From Oidiodendron maius Zn (taxonomy: Eukaryota; Ascomycota; Leotiomycetes; Myxotrichaceae), in contig KN832882.1 in the NCBI GenBank assembly GCA_000827325.1, positions 1,190,689 to 1,254,688 on the forward strand: a stretch of 64,000 nucleotides of DNA. The letters are read 5' to 3'. Under the pieces are notes generated by a model. The model was not told the origin of the DNA, made no database searches, and worked only from the letters and a program-made list of their open reading frames with translations. Shown in pieces: positions 1-10,235 of the stretch (position 1 is its first letter; every line of letters starts with the position of its first letter). The position numbers and the translations under genes are program-made.

Positions 1-81
1 CACTCTTAAGTTGTCTGTGCGGCCGCTGGAGGTTCCTATCCCATAGTAAGGTTCTGGGCTCTTCGAATTGTTGCTCGGCAT
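1..81 (-). CDS. Possible 5' end of a gene running off the left edge
   Basis: On the minus strand an ATG at 81-79 opens a frame of 27 codons (MPSNNSKSPEPYYGIGTSSG and on) that is still open at position 1. The composition, rich in Ser, Gly, Tyr and Asn, is protein-like but matches no family I recognise. The gene body would lie left of the window. A short chance frame is equally possible. Confidence 0.2.
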   Translation of the reverse strand, partial: MPSNNSKSPEPYYGIGTSSGRTDNLRV

Positions 82-3000
82 CGGTACGTAAGTTCGGCTT
101 TACCCAAGCGAGAGGGTCGTTGCGTTTGCAGGATGGAAAGAGGGCCTCTTCGGATCTCTTTCAGATTACATATGACAGCGGGTCTGGAGGGTGTTAATTT
201 ATTTTTTGTGCATGTTGGATCTGTGCGAGGTGTCTGATGCCTGGCATATATTGAACGCTGTTTAAGTTGCTTGTTACTTGGATGATTTTGTTGGCCGGAG
301 CAACAAACAGTTTCAGATCGATTGATCTATTCCATAATAGAATGATAGAATTATACGCTCTATTTCGTGTTTGGTATACATGTTTTGCTGTTGGTGAGTA
401 GTGAATTGCGCCATGTCTCATGAGTTTCGTGTCCATCATATTCTGTCTTTGTGCTTGTTTTGGGCAGACATCATAACTGGCTTTCTTGCTCTTGGTAATC
501 TTACTATACACATAAAATGTAGGAATTATCAATATTTGTCCTCTATTCAGTGTAAGAGAGCAAGATGAGATAACACGAAGTACGCATTTTCATTCTCAGC
601 CTCAAGTATGAGCCTTGTATTATCTCCTATCTTCTGATACCATTTGCCCATTTTAACCAAAAATGAAACTTTTCATTATCTCTTTTATCTCCTATCCGCA
701 GCCTACCCCTAAGTTATTCATACCGCATGGTAAACAGAGGTGGTTTTGCAATTATTACTTTCTCCATTTTCCATTCTCCCTAGGTATGATAGACACTCTC
801 CTTGCCATCCTATCTGGCCTGTAATTTACTTTACCCAGGGACTCAAGTAAAAATTATTGCTCATGCATAACTTGAGTTTGGGCTATAGCAGCTCCATCTG
901 TCCTTAAACATATCCCCTCCACCAGATTAGGACGATGTCTCGACAATATCTCAGCATCCTGAAGAAGAGGTGCAGGCTTAGCATCTTTCTAGAAGGTTGG
1001 TCCGTTTGTTGATCCAACCTGAAGGGAGCTGATCTCCCGGTGCGAAGTATTCAGTTGCAGATTTGGGTGTGAATCACGACAATTTCACTCATCTCTCTCT
1101 CTGATATTAGACAGTTATTCTTTAAAACAAACTTTGAAGTATTTATTGCAAACAATATTTGAAGTAGAGTTGACGACTTGATTCTTAAAACTAGAGAGGG
1201 AGGAGCTACCCTATATACCCAAGGGTCACATAAGCATCTCATCTGTACCACACAGTGTAGCTTACACTGTCACACTAATCCTAGGCAACATTCAACATTT
1301 ATTTGTAGTTCTACTCTTTAACAACACCTGCTCCTGCTGCACAGTGTAGGGTGAAGAGTACATACTTAAAACGGGGCGGTAACCTTTCTTCATGCCATCC
1401 TGCTATATTCACAGTTTCTAAGTCTCTCCTAAGCTTTATCCTATCTAGCTCTAGGTTGCAAATTTCATGGGTAGTGTAAATTAAGCTACAAAATAAGTCG
1501 GTTTCAGATGCCTCGAATTCCTTAAAAATGCAATCCAAGAGGTGAAATGAAGTGAAATGAAGTGTAATATTGCCTAAAGAAGCACGGCTTCCTGTCTAGG
1601 CCACTTGCTACAATGACAAGGCTCTGGTCTAACTGAATTGCAGTTATCAAATCAATGCAAAAGATCTTCTTGGAGATATATCCTACTTTCTAGATCAAGT
1701 TATCGTGTTTCTTCTCAACAATAACCCGATGCCGAATTATGGAACAAGACTTCTGATGCAAAATATTGCATGCCGTAAAGAGTAAGATCAATCGGCTCTA
1801 CTCATGCTAGAAAATTCTAACAATGTTCCAAGACAAATCTACGAAAAAAAGTACAATAGTTTCACACAACAGCCAATTCTCACGGTCTTCTCATGAATCT
1901 CTTTCCAAGTTTCTACAGCAAGACGCAATGTGTACACCGGCCCACAATCTAGCCTCAACACCTACCTGGTTTAGTATGCGCTGCTGGTCTTTGATGAGGT
2001 TGATCCACGATGACAGCTCACAAATGTATTATATCTTCTTTTGATCTGGGGACACATACCCATTTACGACGAATATCGAAGTCAGACTAAACTATGAGGA
2101 ATAAGGTTAGTTACCAGGCAGTTTTGACCACCCTATGGGCCAAAAAATGGTTGTGAACTTAACGCCTCAACAAACAAAGAAGCCAATTACAAGCGCGTGG
2201 AACCACAACGTCATCGCTTGCCATGTCTACAAGGGAACTGGACCTCGGGCAATACGTAACAGGTGTCAGACTTTTAGTCGCAGAGTCACAGCTGAACAAA
2301 TGTAATTCAAAATTTTCCAGCCACGTTTCCTAGCTCGTAAGACTACTGGGGAATAAACAATCAGCGAAACTACGAGCCATGAAATGAGCAATTTACTCTC
2401 AGAGAAGTACTTCATAAACAAGATGCTATGGAACAAGATGATGAGATGCTCTGCTAATGTCGCCAGCTCTTGAGAGCAAGTTGGACTGACCTCAAAGCGT
2501 TATAGTCTGTTATTTTATAAACATGATTTACAAATGGAAAATTGGATTTTTCTCTTCGGAAAAAATATTAGTAAAGAAATAAATTCAAGGACAACTTATC
2601 TTTATTCAAGTACAGAAATCTTGGGCCGTGATTGAAATTATTGGGGCCTTTATGAACAATTTGACTTATAGTCGATTGTATGGAAATCTCTGCTTCCTAT
2701 TCAAAGACTAGGAATACTGCAAACAGGGTTAAAGATATCTCATTTATAGATCACGCTAAAGATTCTTTCCTAAGAGTCCTGCAAAATATCTTATTTAGAT
2801 AAGATATATGAGTTTCATCCCATCAGTGTGATGTCCTGGTTCATTGGAGGTCGAAATTAGGGGGGTTAAGAATGAGAGGGAGAGGATCACCGTGAGCTGG
2901 AGAATAAAGCTTACCGCAGAACGGACTACATCAAGAATATAGTGATTTGCAATACCTGTATATAAATATGAATAATTTATGTAGGAGTATATATTAAACC

Positions 3001-3209
3001 TGACTTTCTCTGCTAGAAATGGCTAAATGAGCCACTTCAGCCTTGCATTCATTGCATTCACTGCTGCCTGCTTCAGCCTTGTGACCCGACATTCTGCCGA
3101 GAAGCAAGTCGACATTCATCATCAATCTCAACCTCCTCAATCTCACCCACTAATTCCAATCCTCAACGAGGGCCATAGGGACTACCCATGAATTTCTGGT
3201 GTCGCTATA
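82..3209. other. Gene-poor region, about 3.1 kb
   Basis: Only short frames with biased, low-information translations occur here and no domain is recognisable on either strand. The DNA is moderately AT-rich with many TATA/TTAA stretches, most strongly around 2510-3000. A short direct repeat (tgaaatgaag, twice) lies near 1542-1563. The last 250 bp, with pyrimidine-rich runs around 3120-3150, would serve as promoter and 5' leader of rtc5. I see no transposon ends. Confidence 0.5.
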
Positions 3210-5082
3210 ATGGGACAAGGCCAGTCTAACGAAGGCAGGCAAAATGTTACCACAGAACAGCTGAGCCACGAGCTGGTAGCTTCTTCTTCCCCGCGTTCTG
3301 CAGCCTTGAACTAACAACCACTAGGCTCTCAAGTTCGCACAACGTTGTTTCTCCCCCATCGAACTCTACTCCTTCCAAGATGTCTTTAAGTCCCTTGCAG
3401 ATTACCAGGACAACATCGCGTACCTTAAGGAGGACACCATTGTGCGATTTCTCAAAATCCCGGACATTCTGGGGGTGTCCTCGATCATCTTCCAAATGGT
3501 GTCCTACCTGGGTGCCTTCCCATTTGCCAAAGATGCGCCGGCCGTATTGGGTTTCGAACAGATGATAATGGTTATTGTTATAATGACGGAGAGGTACCAG
3601 CGAGTACTGAAGAAGGGTAGCCACGATCGAACGAAGCTGATTTTTCGGAGTCTGGCCGTTTTCGACCGGAAAATGTCTCGACATGAAGCTGCCGAGGTCG
3701 AAGGCACAGAAGCATCAGCTGAAGGATCAAAGGATACGCCAACCTTGAGAAGCCATGTGCCGGGATTTGCAGTTGACGAGGCAATCAATGACGATGAAGA
3801 GGAAGACGACGACGACCTTGCACTTGCTGCGCTTGAATCGCTGGACGCAATTGATGTCTTTAAACATGGCGACGCCCCGATTTCCCAGTCATCAATACCG
3901 TCGGACAATCTTAAGAAGCTGATAATGCTGCTCCTTCTTGCTGCCCCTCTCAGTTCCCAGGAGAGTCTGACGTTACATGCAATGCGGCTTTCTGGGACGC
4001 ATCTCGATGGCCTCCGAAGAACAGCAGACAACATTCTGGCGGCGTTTGTGAACGTGGAAAAGTTTCCTGGAGTCAAGATCCATCAGTTCAGCACCATAAT
4101 ACCCATCTCGCTGCCATTTCTCTTCTGTGGCTTCAATCCACTATTTGAACATTTCCTATTCTCGCAAAACGTCGGGGCTACAAAACATGAAGATGCTTCC
4201 ACCGTGTCTCCTTTAGATCCTAAAGCAGAACAACCCATCCTACCGCAGATTGGAGAGATCATGGACCTCAACATTCTGTCGCAAATCTCGTTCTTCATCC
4301 CAGGCGCGACCCTCTTTCGGCGGCTTAGATTACTCTACTCTGGCGGTGACGCAGGATTCTCTATGGGCAGCTTCGAGACCAGAGTCTTCAACTGGCGCGC
4401 CCCAAGCATCCTTTTAGTCTCTGGGAATCGGATTGCGGACCCTCCGGTCGGTGGCCAGGAACGGGCCTTCTCAGAGACACTTCCCCCAAAGAGATTCCCT
4501 GACAGCAGCAATTCGTCGCGTGTTGTATTCGGCGTTTATCTCAAACAGCCATGGAAGCAGACGCACAAGGAATGTATCGGGGATGCAGACACTCTCCTCT
4601 TCCAACTAGAACCCGTGCATGAAGTTTTCCACGCCTCGACGATCAATACGGACTACATCTCTTTCACCAAACCGCCAATCCCGCATTCCGGTATTGCGGT
4701 TGGCTGCCCTCATCCAAAGGCCAAGCCAACTGCTGGCCTTCCACACCAGGTAATCCTCGGCGCTGTATCTCTGTTGCTCGATTCCTCTTTTGAATTTGGT
4801 GTTTTCACGCACAACCACACGAGCGGTGGAGGGGCATTCCACAGCAGTCAAATGAGGAGAAGGGATTGGCAAGACAGATTCGAGATTGAGAGCTTGGAAG
4901 TCTGGGGCTGTGGCGGCGATGAAGAAGCAGAGCAACAGAGGCAGATGTGGGCATGGGAAGAGAGAGAAGCCGAGGCACGTCGGAGGGTTAACTTGGGCAC
5001 CGGGGATATTGAAGCGGATAGAGCACTGTTGGAAATGGTAGGTTTGGTTGGAGCGAACAGAAGTGGCGGGTCAATGAATTAA
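3210..5082 (+). CDS. rtc5: Rtc5, TLDc-domain protein of the vacuole/V-ATPase system
   Basis: Two exons, 3210-3275 and 3325-5082, with a 49-bp phase-0 intron (GTAGCT..ACTAG), give 607 residues. The ATG at 3210 is chosen because it restores the family's N-terminus (MGQGQS, then a TEQLSHEL stretch) before the conserved ALKFAQRCFSPIEL segment, which an in-frame stop upstream of 3316 keeps out of a single exon. The C-terminal part, roughly residues 345-550, is a TLDc domain: RLLYSGGDAGFSMGSFETRV, the SILLVSG strand and the closing FEIESLEVWGCG. An acidic run (DDEEEDDDD) lies near residue 150. In yeast, Rtc5 is a vacuolar TLDc protein that interacts with V-ATPase and needs N-myristoylation. Gly2 and Ser6 here fit that signal. 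The length suits the fungal family. Confidence 0.9.
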
Positions 5083-5482
5083 TATTATAGACTTGATTAC
5101 TGGACAAATGGAGCTTGGTTTGGTTTGGAAGGGGAGTCTTGGGTATAACGATGATGGATGGAATATTGCTCACCTCCTTTACTTTATTAATACTGCCGCA
5201 GGTTGATACTTGCCATGAAGCATAATGAGATCCTAACGACAGATAGAGTAAACAGTCTTTGTGAGCCACATTGTAGTTTTATGTCGTATTTCATGGCATT
5301 CCAACCTGTTTAGTACTTCTAGTATGGCATCTCCTTACTTACCTACCCAATGGGAATGTCAGCTATCCGCCTTTGCATATGGCCAGGACATGGCCTACCT
5401 GAACCCCGAGACTTTGCGAGACATCCCACCTTGGTCCACCAAAGCTTACATAGACCTCATAAGAAATATAACTGATTCATTT

Positions 5483-5580
5483 TAGCTGCTTCTATCATCT
5501 CAAGGTAATCACATACTAGCTGCTTCTACCATCTCAAGGTGATCACACACCTTTTAGCTGCTTCTACCATCTCCAGGTGA
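5483..5580 (+). repeat. Three tandem-like copies of a ~26-bp motif (tagctgcttctaccatctca)
   Basis: Copies begin at 5483, 5517 and 5555. Each continues with aggtgatcacac or a close variant. The copies differ by single bases, and two further copies occur at 5745 and 5944, so the motif is present five times in about 490 bp upstream of one gene and was not seen elsewhere in the window. Confidence 0.8.
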
Positions 5581-5744
5581 AAAGGTAGCTAGTAAGTCTT
5601 AAGCTATAGTAATAAAGCTAGAAAGTTAGTATTTAAGAGATTTTTATACTTTAAGTAATAGTCTATTATCTAGTTTTACATTTTTATTAGTATATACTAA
5701 TAGTAAGTTACTATAAATATTACTATAAAAACTTACTTATTATA

Positions 5745-6175
5745 AGCTGCTTCTACCATCTCAAGGTGATTACTACACTTCTTTAACTACTTGCTTTATC
5801 TTATAAAGCAATATTTAAATAAGATCTCACTATCTCTCCTCTCCTACTTCACCTTCTCACTTTCTCTCACCCTCATCGCACCTATACAGAAAGAAAAGCA
5901 TTGCTGACCTCTGTCCAGACTCCCACTAATATCTCCCTCTTCTGCTGCATCTACCATCTCAAGGTGATTACTACATCTCTTATCTTAAAGTAATTGTATA
6001 CTCCCACTTCTTTAACTGCTTGCTTTATCTTATAAAGCAAGATTTAAATAAAATCTCACTTTATCTCTCCTATCCCACTTCTTCAACTCACTTCATCTCA
6101 CGAATCCTACACTTCTTACAAGGTTCTATCCCTCTCCTCTCCCACTTCTTTAACTTCTCGCTCTATCTCACGAAC
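5745..6175 (+). repeat. Larger imperfect direct repeat carrying the motif and a hairpin
   Basis: A unit starting with the 26-bp motif, then a cacttctttaact box, an inverted repeat gctttatcttataaagc, an atttaaata box and a CT-rich tail, occurs at 5745-5870 and again at 5944-6110. The inverted repeats lie at 5793-5809 and 6022-6038, 229 bp apart. A third fragment with only the cacttctttaact part lies near 6144-6175, directly before the ATG of the orphan gene. This looks like duplicated promoter DNA. Confidence 0.75.
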
Positions 6176-6196
6176 TCATAACTAACCTCTTACAGA

Positions 6197-7210
6197 ATGG
6201 CCAATTCAGAGAGCGAGTTTAAGAACACTGGAGTCGCTGACCATATAGCACAAGGCGAAAAGAAGCGTGCGATTAGAAATAGTATTCGTAACGCTGCTCT
6301 ATTCGATCCTGATGAGACCTGGATATTCGATTTAAACGAAATCCCAGTTGACCAGAACATCTCAGACTATTGTCTAGGAGCTCTAGAGCTAGCACAAGTC
6401 ATCCAGTGGATCCCTATAAAATTCTTGAAAAGACTCTATCTAGTCTATAAACAGGCTGGAAGGATTAGAGAAGACAGATTTGTTGGCGGTCGCCCTTTCC
6501 TTGATCCATCTGGAATGACAGTTCAGCTTGGAAACAAGTACCTTGATGGTACAGATCTCTCCTTACCACGTGGCATATATAAGATAAATACATTACAGGA
6601 CGCACCTGATTTCAATATGTTACAGGAGAAGATCTTTACAGGAGTTGCGCAGACCTTACTAAAGAAGCGGAAACATCCTGGAGATGCAAAGAAACAATCA
6701 CTCTCTTCAAGACTTAGGAAGCAAGCCGTGGCATATGAGTCCTCTAGCAATACAAGCGATCAAGGCTCGGAAACTTCAGGATATAGTGAACAGAGTGAGG
6801 GTGATGAAGAAGACAGAGAATATCAAAGGAGATATCGTGGGAAGAGATTCAAAGCCTCGCCACCACTACTATTTAAACCGCGGACAAAGATCCAAATTCC
6901 AAGCAGAGAAGAGCTGACAAAAGACTCGGAGGACTGGAAGGCAAAATTTGAGGTGGTACAAATCGAGACTAGAAATCTCAAGCGGAAGAATAAAAATCTT
7001 GAAGCGGGATATAATGATACCTCCCGGATGGTACAGATGTTAGTCCAACGAACTGCAAAGATCGGAACTAGCAGCATTTCAACTACTCTTCAAGAAGCTC
7101 ATACCTGTACAGACAAGCTTGGTCTCTATACTGTAGGCCTTGATGCCTATTATTTAGCATTCTTCCAGAAAACTTTCGAAAAAGAGCTTATGATTATCAA
7201 GGCTAAATAA
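6197..7210 (+). CDS. Orphan coiled-coil protein, unknown function
   Basis: A single exon of 337 codons from the ATG at 6197. No family recognised. The first 160 residues look globular (IRNAALFDPDETWIFDLNEI, LELAQVIQWIPIKFLKRLYL). Then comes a low-complexity Ser/Glu/Lys-rich linker (about 180-215) with basic patches that could be nuclear signals (RKR-type, KRKNK), and a helical, probably coiled-coil stretch at about 250-290. It ends at TAA 7208-7210, after which the same frame stays open for 85 more codons. The repeat-bearing upstream region and the lack of recognisable homologues suggest a lineage-specific, possibly multicopy gene. The protein could be truncated relative to its ancestor. Confidence 0.55.
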   Translation: MANSESEFKNTGVADHIAQGEKKRAIRNSIRNAALFDPDETWIFDLNEIPVDQNISDYCLGALELAQVIQWIPIKFLKRLYLVYKQAGRIREDRFVGGRPFLDPSGMTVQLGNKYLDGTDLSLPRGIYKINTLQDAPDFNMLQEKIFTGVAQTLLKKRKHPGDAKKQSLSSRLRKQAVAYESSSNTSDQGSETSGYSEQSEGDEEDREYQRRYRGKRFKASPPLLFKPRTKIQIPSREELTKDSEDWKAKFEVVQIETRNLKRKNKNLEAGYNDTSRMVQMLVQRTAKIGTSSISTTLQEAHTCTDKLGLYTVGLDAYYLAFFQKTFEKELMIIKAK

Positions 7211-7468
7211 GATATATACTTTCAACTAAATGAAAGCCTTCTTAACCCTGATAGAGATATCGCTTGTAGAGGTAGAGTTGTCTCGGGATTAAAGAATCCT
7301 ACAGGAAAACAACTAGAAGAAGAATACGATGCGGTTCTAAAAGAGCTAGAGGAACGTCACCAGAAGGCAGAAGTTGATGCACAGATTAACAATCTAGAGA
7401 AGCAGAAGAAACTTAAGGAGATAGGAGAAGAAGAAGCAGAAGGAGAAGAAGAAGGAGGAGAAGAATAA
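7211..7468 (+). other. In-frame open continuation after the stop of the orphan gene
   Basis: Directly after the TAA, the same frame reads 85 sense codons before the next stop (TAA 7466-7468). The translation is protein-like: NESLLNPDRDIACRGRVVSG, then a strongly charged Glu/Lys helix (EEEYDAVLKELEERHQKAEV) and an acidic tail rich in Glu and Gly. It continues the coiled-coil character of the main frame. I infer that the ancestral protein ran to 7465 and that the TAA is a later change, or that the stop is read through or spliced around. Confidence 0.6.
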
Positions 7469-8047
7469 GAAACTATAGACAAGAGAGCCGAGAACTCGTC
7501 TATAAACTTTTGGCATCTTACAGATCTTCCTTAGGTATACTAATGGATACTGGAGAAGTGGATAAAGTATCAGGGATAAAAGGGCTTAGCGGGCCAGGCC
7601 AGGCCAAACTTACTAGAGATGACTGCTAGGTCTCATATTTATTAATACAGCGATTTTTTTTCATGGTGTTATTTCTAGCATCGTACTTCTCTGTGAGGCC
7701 AAGTGCGATCTGCCATAAGGACATGAAATAGTGATGATTAGGCAAGTAGAGCCAAGGCACGGAGGCATGTTGGCGACTCGGTGACCAAAAGGGTAAGGGT
7801 GCATACAGATCTGTCTGGTTGATGTCGAGAAATCGCTCAAAAATCCTCACTACATCTCTAGTCTTTTTCGATAAGTAGAACGTAAGAACTCCATCAAACT
7901 CGCAAGCTATCCTAGTCTTTATCGATGAGCTCTTTAGCGACTTTATTATCATTATTCTCAAGATTTCTACCATACAAGCCATAGCTCTATTTGCTTAGGA
8001 TACTGCCACATCCACAAGCTGAGAGACTCATAGATATTCATAATACA
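7469..8047. other. Intergenic, no feature recognised
   Basis: A minus-strand frame at 7626-7982 has a composition I cannot distinguish from chance. The final 60 bp are the leader of the hydrolase gene at 8048. Confidence 0.4.
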
Positions 8048-9001
8048 ATGGCCACATCATCACCACCCCCACCTTCCACTCTCGTCAACATCGGCACTCA
8101 CAATCTCTGCCTCTACACCCGCGGTCCATCTCCTGCCAGTTCCAAGTCCCCAGTTGTCCTACTCGTCCCAGGCCTCGGAACGAGCACCCTAGTCTGGGCT
8201 GGTGTGATACGACTCCTCCCTTCAATACGGGTGTACTCCTACGACCGTTCCGGGTATAGGAAATCCGAGCAATCCCCCCTTCCTCCTACTGCAGAGAATA
8301 TCGCTCTGGAGCTTTCCCTCCTGATAAAGAATGCTCACATAGAAAACCCCTTAATCCTTGTCGTGGCATCTTGGGGCGGGGTCATCGCACGGGAATTTAT
8401 CGCGCGGACTGGGAACGGGCCCCATATTGCGGGCTTGGTACTCGTCGATGCGAACCATGAACGTACACTGCAAGTCCTGGACTGGACAAATACGGATCTC
8501 CGAGCGGTTTTTACAGGCATAGATTCGTTAGATGCGATGGGGTTGAGGAGTGAGCATAAACTCACGCCGCAAGAATGGCAGGCGTATGAGATCGATGAAG
8601 CTACGGAGAAGCATCAATTGCAAGAGGCGAAGGAGGGGGAAGAGTATCCACCGAGTTTTGAAACCTTAAGGAGGAAAAATTTGAGGGCGAGAGAGCAGCC
8701 GTTGTTCGGAGACAAGCCTGTGTTCGTGATTATGGGGTTAACAGCGAGGGATTGGGAAGGTCAGTATAGAGTTGGTGTGGAGAAGGGAAATGGCACGGAA
8801 GAGCAGAGGAGAGTGGCGAGGGAGATGATCGATACGGCGAATGACAAGAATGAGATTCTTCAGAAGGAGCATTTGGCTCTCTCCACAAGGGGAAAGTTCG
8901 TGCTTGCGAAGAAGAGTGGGCATTTTGTCCAGCTGACTGAGCCGGAAATTGTTGCTGATGGAGTGGGATGGATTCTTCAAGAGTTATCACATTCTACTTA
9001 G
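8048..9001 (+). CDS. Alpha/beta hydrolase, unknown substrate
   Basis: A single exon of 317 residues. The frame is open upstream to 7991, but the first ATG is at 8048 and precedes the first family-like strand (LVNIGTHNLCLYTRG). Alpha/beta-hydrolase landmarks appear in order: an oxyanion-type loop LLVPGLGTSTLVW, the YDRSGYRKS segment, a nucleophile elbow VVASWGG with Ser108, the VLVDANHE strand and a C-terminal GHFVQL with His292. The elbow lacks the usual first Gly (VASWG instead of GxSxG). No signal peptide is visible, so it is probably cytosolic. It resembles uncharacterised fungal hydrolases of the proline-iminopeptidase/haloperoxidase type. Substrate unknown. Confidence 0.8.
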   Translation: MATSSPPPPSTLVNIGTHNLCLYTRGPSPASSKSPVVLLVPGLGTSTLVWAGVIRLLPSIRVYSYDRSGYRKSEQSPLPPTAENIALELSLLIKNAHIENPLILVVASWGGVIAREFIARTGNGPHIAGLVLVDANHERTLQVLDWTNTDLRAVFTGIDSLDAMGLRSEHKLTPQEWQAYEIDEATEKHQLQEAKEGEEYPPSFETLRRKNLRAREQPLFGDKPVFVIMGLTARDWEGQYRVGVEKGNGTEEQRRVAREMIDTANDKNEILQKEHLALSTRGKFVLAKKSGHFVQLTEPEIVADGVGWILQELSHST

Positions 9002-9333
9002 GAGATATAGATAAAGTAGACGTATGTCATTCTCCTAATGAGTTTGCGTACTAACTAAATGTATCATATTAGCATCTACGTTATCCTATGTGAAGTTTGA
9101 TACCAGATAATAGCTGCCCATAAGCGTAAGTGAAGAGGCGATTTGAAAAACTCAGCGATGTGCATATCATGGTATTGGTACGCAAGGGTTGTTTCATGAA
9201 TTTCCTCGAAATGCAGATACAATATACATACTATATGAAGGTTGCAATTTGGTTCCTCCAATACCGTATAGTACACCTTTAACGCCTGTGACTCCAAGGA
9301 AATGCCATGTGTGGTAAGCCATATGTCGGCTGC
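9002..9333. other. Convergent intergenic region
   Basis: It lies between the 3' ends of the hydrolase (plus) and rcf1 (minus). Only 3' untranslated DNA is expected and nothing else was recognised. Confidence 0.4.
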
Positions 9334-10011
9334 CTATTTTTTGTTTCCCCATATCATTCCCTGTATTGAACCCATTATGCCCTTCTTTTCATTCTCAGAA
9401 GTCGAATTCGCAACCCCCAATTGCATCTCGGCCGGATCTTCCTTCCAATCTTCCTCCACCAGCCTCTTTGAGTTATCCTTAACCTTCTGCTTAGCCGTCT
9501 CCATTGTTTGGCTGGGCGTCGTTCCTCGTCTCCTCGCCTCTCTCATAGCACGTAACTCCCTCTCCTCCTCATCTCTCGCCTCGAGTTCCCTCACCCATGC
9601 ATCTCTCTTCTCTTGCGCATTGCGATCGGCCACAGCCTTATCAAACTCCTTCCTCTTCTGCCGATCTGTCTGCCAGTATACACTCCCAGCCACCATCGCA
9701 AGAACTGTAAAGCCTTGGGCGTAGACACGAGCTCGGAACATGCGGTTCGTGCGCTCACGGTCCCCAGCACGCATAGAGCGCGTCGCACCGATGAGAGCTG
9801 CGCATGTCAAGGCTACTCCTAGGGGAACCAAGGGCTCTTCTTTTAGTCGTCGGAGGATCTTTTGCCAGCGGTTTTCCTCGTAGAAATCGCTGTGCCCAGA
9901 ATCGTTAGAGCGGGTCACGCGAGATTTATTTTTTAATTAAAACCGGACAAGGGAGGGATGGGACACGTACGAGTTGCCATCGAACGACGAGGGGAGGGGC
10001 CGGCCAGACAT
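9334..10011 (-). CDS. rcf1: Rcf1, respiratory supercomplex factor 1 (HIG1 domain)
   Basis: Two exons on the minus strand, 10011-9971 and 9889-9334, with an 81-bp intron (GTACGT..CACAG), give 198 residues. Exon 1 encodes [14 protein letters not shown] and joins [20 protein letters not shown], the conserved HIG1 start. Two membrane helices follow ([18 protein letters not shown] and [19 protein letters not shown]) with the short charged loop typical of HIG1 proteins, then a long charged C-terminal helix as in fungal Rcf1. The protein sits in the mitochondrial inner membrane and supports cytochrome bc1-oxidase supercomplexes. It is transcribed divergently from ilv1. Confidence 0.93.
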
Positions 10012-10235
10012 TCTGATTGTATGCTTGATCAATTCAGATGGTCTTGTGAGGTCTTCGAGACTTTCCATAAAGCGATCCTCTTTCGGCCGAAGGTAAGGTA
10101 ATTGGAGCCGATAAGGGTTAATATTTATCCGATCGGAAAAATATCCATGCACATTAGGCTGATTGCGGGAGTCATCGGTGGTCAGAACCCCGCCACGAAA
10201 TATCTCTTAAACAAAAATATTCATAATATTGGAAG
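10012..10235. promoter_or_regulatory. Shared divergent promoter of rcf1 and ilv1
   Basis: Only 224 bp separate the two start codons. It contains two perfect 10-bp palindromes built on CGG triplets, TTCGGCCGAA at 10082-10091 and TCCGATCGGA at 10128-10137, of the kind bound by fungal Zn2Cys6 factors. A near match to the Gcn4/CpcA site (GGAGTCA against TGAGTCA) lies near 10169-10175. Regulation by these is inferred, not shown. Confidence 0.45.

Larger units (their letters stand above)
5083..6196. other. Intergenic region with repeats, upstream of the orphan gene
   Basis: It begins with the rtc5 3' flank (5083-5480), where one short frame (5261-5485) looks non-coding. The rest holds the repeat array described separately, an AT-rich core (5590-5745, built largely of TA, TTA and ACTAT runs) and pyrimidine-rich runs just before the ATG at 6197. 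Confidence 0.5.

Noticed and set aside
3247-4076. Long minus-strand frames opposite rtc5
   Set aside because: They mirror codon structure of a clearly conserved TLDc gene on the other strand.
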